Shown in pieces: positions 20,079 through 21,865 of a stretch of DNA of 21,865 nt. A program made the position numbers and the translations under genes. The stretch comes from CAZVUW01 sp964629825. GTDB lineage: Bacteria > Actinomycetota > Nitriliruptoria > Euzebyales > Egibacteraceae. The stretch covers positions 1-21,865 of the forward strand of contig CAZVUW010000052.1 in the NCBI GenBank assembly GCA_964629825.1, given 5' to 3'. Position 1 is the first letter of the stretch; every line of letters begins with the position of its first letter. The notes below the pieces were generated by a model that made no database searches, was not told the origin of the DNA, and worked only from the letters and a program-made list of their open reading frames with translations.

Positions 20079-21865
20079 ATGCAGCCTCCAGCGCGAGTCC
20101 CAACCGACAGCGACCTGCCGAACGGCCTTCGCCGCGCGCTCGCCCGAGCCGACGCGGGCAAGACGTTGACGGTGGACGAGGCCGCCCTGCTGCTGGACGC
20201 CCGCGGCCCCGCGCTCGAGAAGCTGATGGGCATCGCCGCCCGTCGCCGTGACGCGGCGCACGGCCGCCGCGTGACCTACAGCCGCAAGGTCTTCATCCCG
20301 CTGACGCATCTCTGCCGCGACCGCTGCCGCTACTGCACGTTCGCGTGGCCACCGAAGCGCGATCTGCCTGCCTTCCTCTCCCCGGAGCAGGCCCTCGAGA
20401 TCGCCCGCGCGGGCGCCGCGGCGGGCTGCAAGGAGGCGCTGTTCACCCTCGGCGACCGGCCCGAGGCCCGCTACCGCGCCGCGCGGGAGTGGCTCGACGC
20501 GCGCGGCTACGACTCCACGCTGGCCTACCTGCGCTCGGTGGCGATCCAGGTCATCGAGGAGACCGGGCTGATCCCCCACCTCAACCCGGGTGTCATGTCG
20601 TGGTCGGAGATGGCGTCGCTGAAGCAGGTGTCCGGCTCGATGGGCCTGATGCTGGAGAGCACCAGCACGCGCCTGCTGCAGCTCGGCCACGCGCACGCCG
20701 GCTCGCCCGACAAGGATCCGGCCGTGCGCCTGCGCACGCTGGAGGAGGCGGGCCGGCTGTCGATCCCGTTCACGACCGGCATCCTCGTCGGGATCGGCGA
20801 GACGCTGCACGAGCGCGCCGAGTCGCTCTTCGCCATCCGCGACGTGGCGCTGCGCTACGGGCACATCGCCGAGGTGATCGTCCAGGGCTTCCGCGCCAAG
20901 CCCGACACCGCGATGCGCGACCACCCGGAGCCGGAGCGCGCGGAGCTGCTCGCCGCCGTGGCCGTGGCCAGGATCGTGCTGCCCTCACGTGTGCACGTGC
21001 AGTCGCCGCCGAACCTCTCGCCCGATGACGCCGAGCGCCTGCTGGCCGCCGGCATCGACGACTGGGGTGGCGTCTCACCGGTCACGCCCGATCACGTCAA
21101 CCCCGAGTACGCCTGGCCGGAGCTGGACGACCTCGCCGCCCGCACCGCCGCCGCCGGGCACGAGCTGGTCGAGCGCCTGTGCATCTACCCGGAGCACCTC
21201 CAGCGGCCCGACCCCTGGCTGGCGGGACGGATGCGCGGCCCCGTGCTCGCCCTGGCGGGCCCCGACGGCTATGCGCTCCACGGTGCGCGACCGGTCGGTC
21301 ATCCCTGGCAGGACCCCGCCCCAACCGGCCCCTCCGGCAGCGACGACCGCTGGACCTCGGCGCGGGCAGGTGACGGGACGCCCGAGCTCGCCCGCGGGGA
21401 TGGCCTGCGCCCCGATGCCGACGTCGTCTACGGCAACACCGCCCTCATCGCCGCCGAGACGCTGACCGCACGGCCGCTGCGCCGGGCGTCGGCCGCCTTC
21501 CGCGGAGCCGTCCGGCCCGAGGTCGCGCAGATCCTGGCTCGTGCCGAGGCGGGCACCCCGCCCGACGAGGCGGAGACCACCCTGCTCCTGGAGCTGGAGG
21601 GCGCCGAGCTGGATGCGCTGGTCGCCACCGCCGACGCGGTCCGCGCCGCGCGTGTCGGGGACACGGTGACCTATGTGGTCAACCGCAACATCAACTTCAC
21701 CAACGTCTGCTACACGGGCTGCCGCTTCTGCGCCTTCGCCCAGCGCCGCGACGATCCCGACGCCTACACCCTGTCGTTGGAGCAGGTCGCTGACCGGGCC
21801 GAGGAGGCCTGGGAGTACGGGGCCACCGAGGTGTGCATGCAGGGCGGTATCCACCCGGACCTCGG
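20079..21865 (+). CDS. fbiC: FO synthase, fused CofG-CofH (FbiC), 3' end beyond the window
   Basis: FbiC makes FO, the deazaflavin chromophore of F420, from tyrosine and 5-amino-6-ribitylaminouracil with two radical-SAM modules. About 595 codons are present from the ATG at 20079 without interruption. The first module (CofG-like) has the iron-sulfur motif C79-X3-C83-X2-C86 (CRDRCRYC), followed by CKEALFTLGDRPE. The second (CofH-like) begins near residue 470 and has C544-X3-C548-X2-C551 (CYTGCRFC), then ATEVCMQGGIHPDL at the window edge. The linker (about 400-470) is Pro- and Gly-rich. The fused form is typical of actinobacteria, while archaea use separate proteins. The gene is divergent from cofD-cofE across a 100-bp region and probably leaderless. 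Confidence 0.96.
   Translation, partial: MQPPARVPTDSDLPNGLRRALARADAGKTLTVDEAALLLDARGPALEKLMGIAARRRDAAHGRRVTYSRKVFIPLTHLCRDRCRYCTFAWPPKRDLPAFLSPEQALEIARAGAAAGCKEALFTLGDRPEARYRAAREWLDARGYDSTLAYLRSVAIQVIEETGLIPHLNPGVMSWSEMASLKQVSGSMGLMLESTSTRLLQLGHAHAGSPDKDPAVRLRTLEEAGRLSIPFTTGILVGIGETLHERAESLFAIRDVALRYGHIAEVIVQGFRAKPDTAMRDHPEPERAELLAAVAVARIVLPSRVHVQSPPNLSPDDAERLLAAGIDDWGGVSPVTPDHVNPEYAWPELDDLAARTAAAGHELVERLCIYPEHLQRPDPWLAGRMRGPVLALAGPDGYALHGARPVGHPWQDPAPTGPSGSDDRWTSARAGDGTPELARGDGLRPDADVVYGNTALIAAETLTARPLRRASAAFRGAVRPEVAQILARAEAGTPPDEAETTLLLELEGAELDALVATADAVRAARVGDTVTYVVNRNINFTNVCYTGCRFCAFAQRRDDPDAYTLSLEQVADRAEEAWEYGATEVCMQGGIHPDL

Noticed and set aside
1..21865. Mobile elements, integrases or phage genes
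   Set aside because: No transposase, integrase, terminal inverted repeats or tRNA-associated attachment sites were seen; all genes are ordinary chromosomal families.

Overview
This is a GC-rich, tightly packed chromosomal segment of an actinobacterium (Actinomycetota). The evidence is a BldD-type regulator, fused FO synthase (FbiC) with cofD and cofE (coenzyme F420), a groES promoter carrying CIRCE operators, and the gene order alr...tsaE-tsaB-rimI-tsaD...groES-groEL that mycobacteria and streptomycetes share. CofE lacks the nitroreductase half usual in mycobacterial FbiB, which hints at a lineage outside the classic Actinomycetes. The genus cannot be read from the sequence.

Layout, left to right. 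(1) 1-829, minus: groEL (5' part only) and groES, with two CIRCE operators over the promoter. (2) 1240-5979, a signalling and transport block: bldD (plus), an MFS transporter (minus, convergent with bldD) and a membrane GGDEF-EAL cyclic-di-GMP enzyme (plus, divergent from the transporter). (3) 5995-9824, minus: a translationally coupled operon tsaE-tsaB-rimI-tsaD-GNAT; TsaE/B/D make the t6A tRNA modification. (4) 9913-10668, plus: a crotonase-fold protein lacking both classical hydratase glutamates. (5) 10706-16633, minus: glmS-acpS-nnr-alr-P1 peptidase, covering cell-wall precursors, carrier-protein activation, NAD(P)HX repair and an N-terminal-nucleophile peptidase. (6) 16743-17657, minus: a membrane-anchored DUF3105 protein, preceded by four GATCCCG/CGGGATC palindromes. 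(7) 17997-21865: the F420 locus, with cofD-cofE (minus) divergent from fbiC (plus, runs off the window).

The most interesting reading concerns cyclic-di-GMP. The BldD homologue keeps the full RxD-X8-RxxD signature for the c-di-GMP tetramer. A near-consensus BldD box overlaps its own promoter. A c-di-GMP synthase/hydrolase with a weaker BldD-like site at its start lies 1.7 kb away. All three sit in a block that interrupts an otherwise conserved tsaD-groES neighbourhood. The intergenic palindrome family and the paired, apparently leaderless starts of cofD and fbiC are the other non-coding signals worth following.
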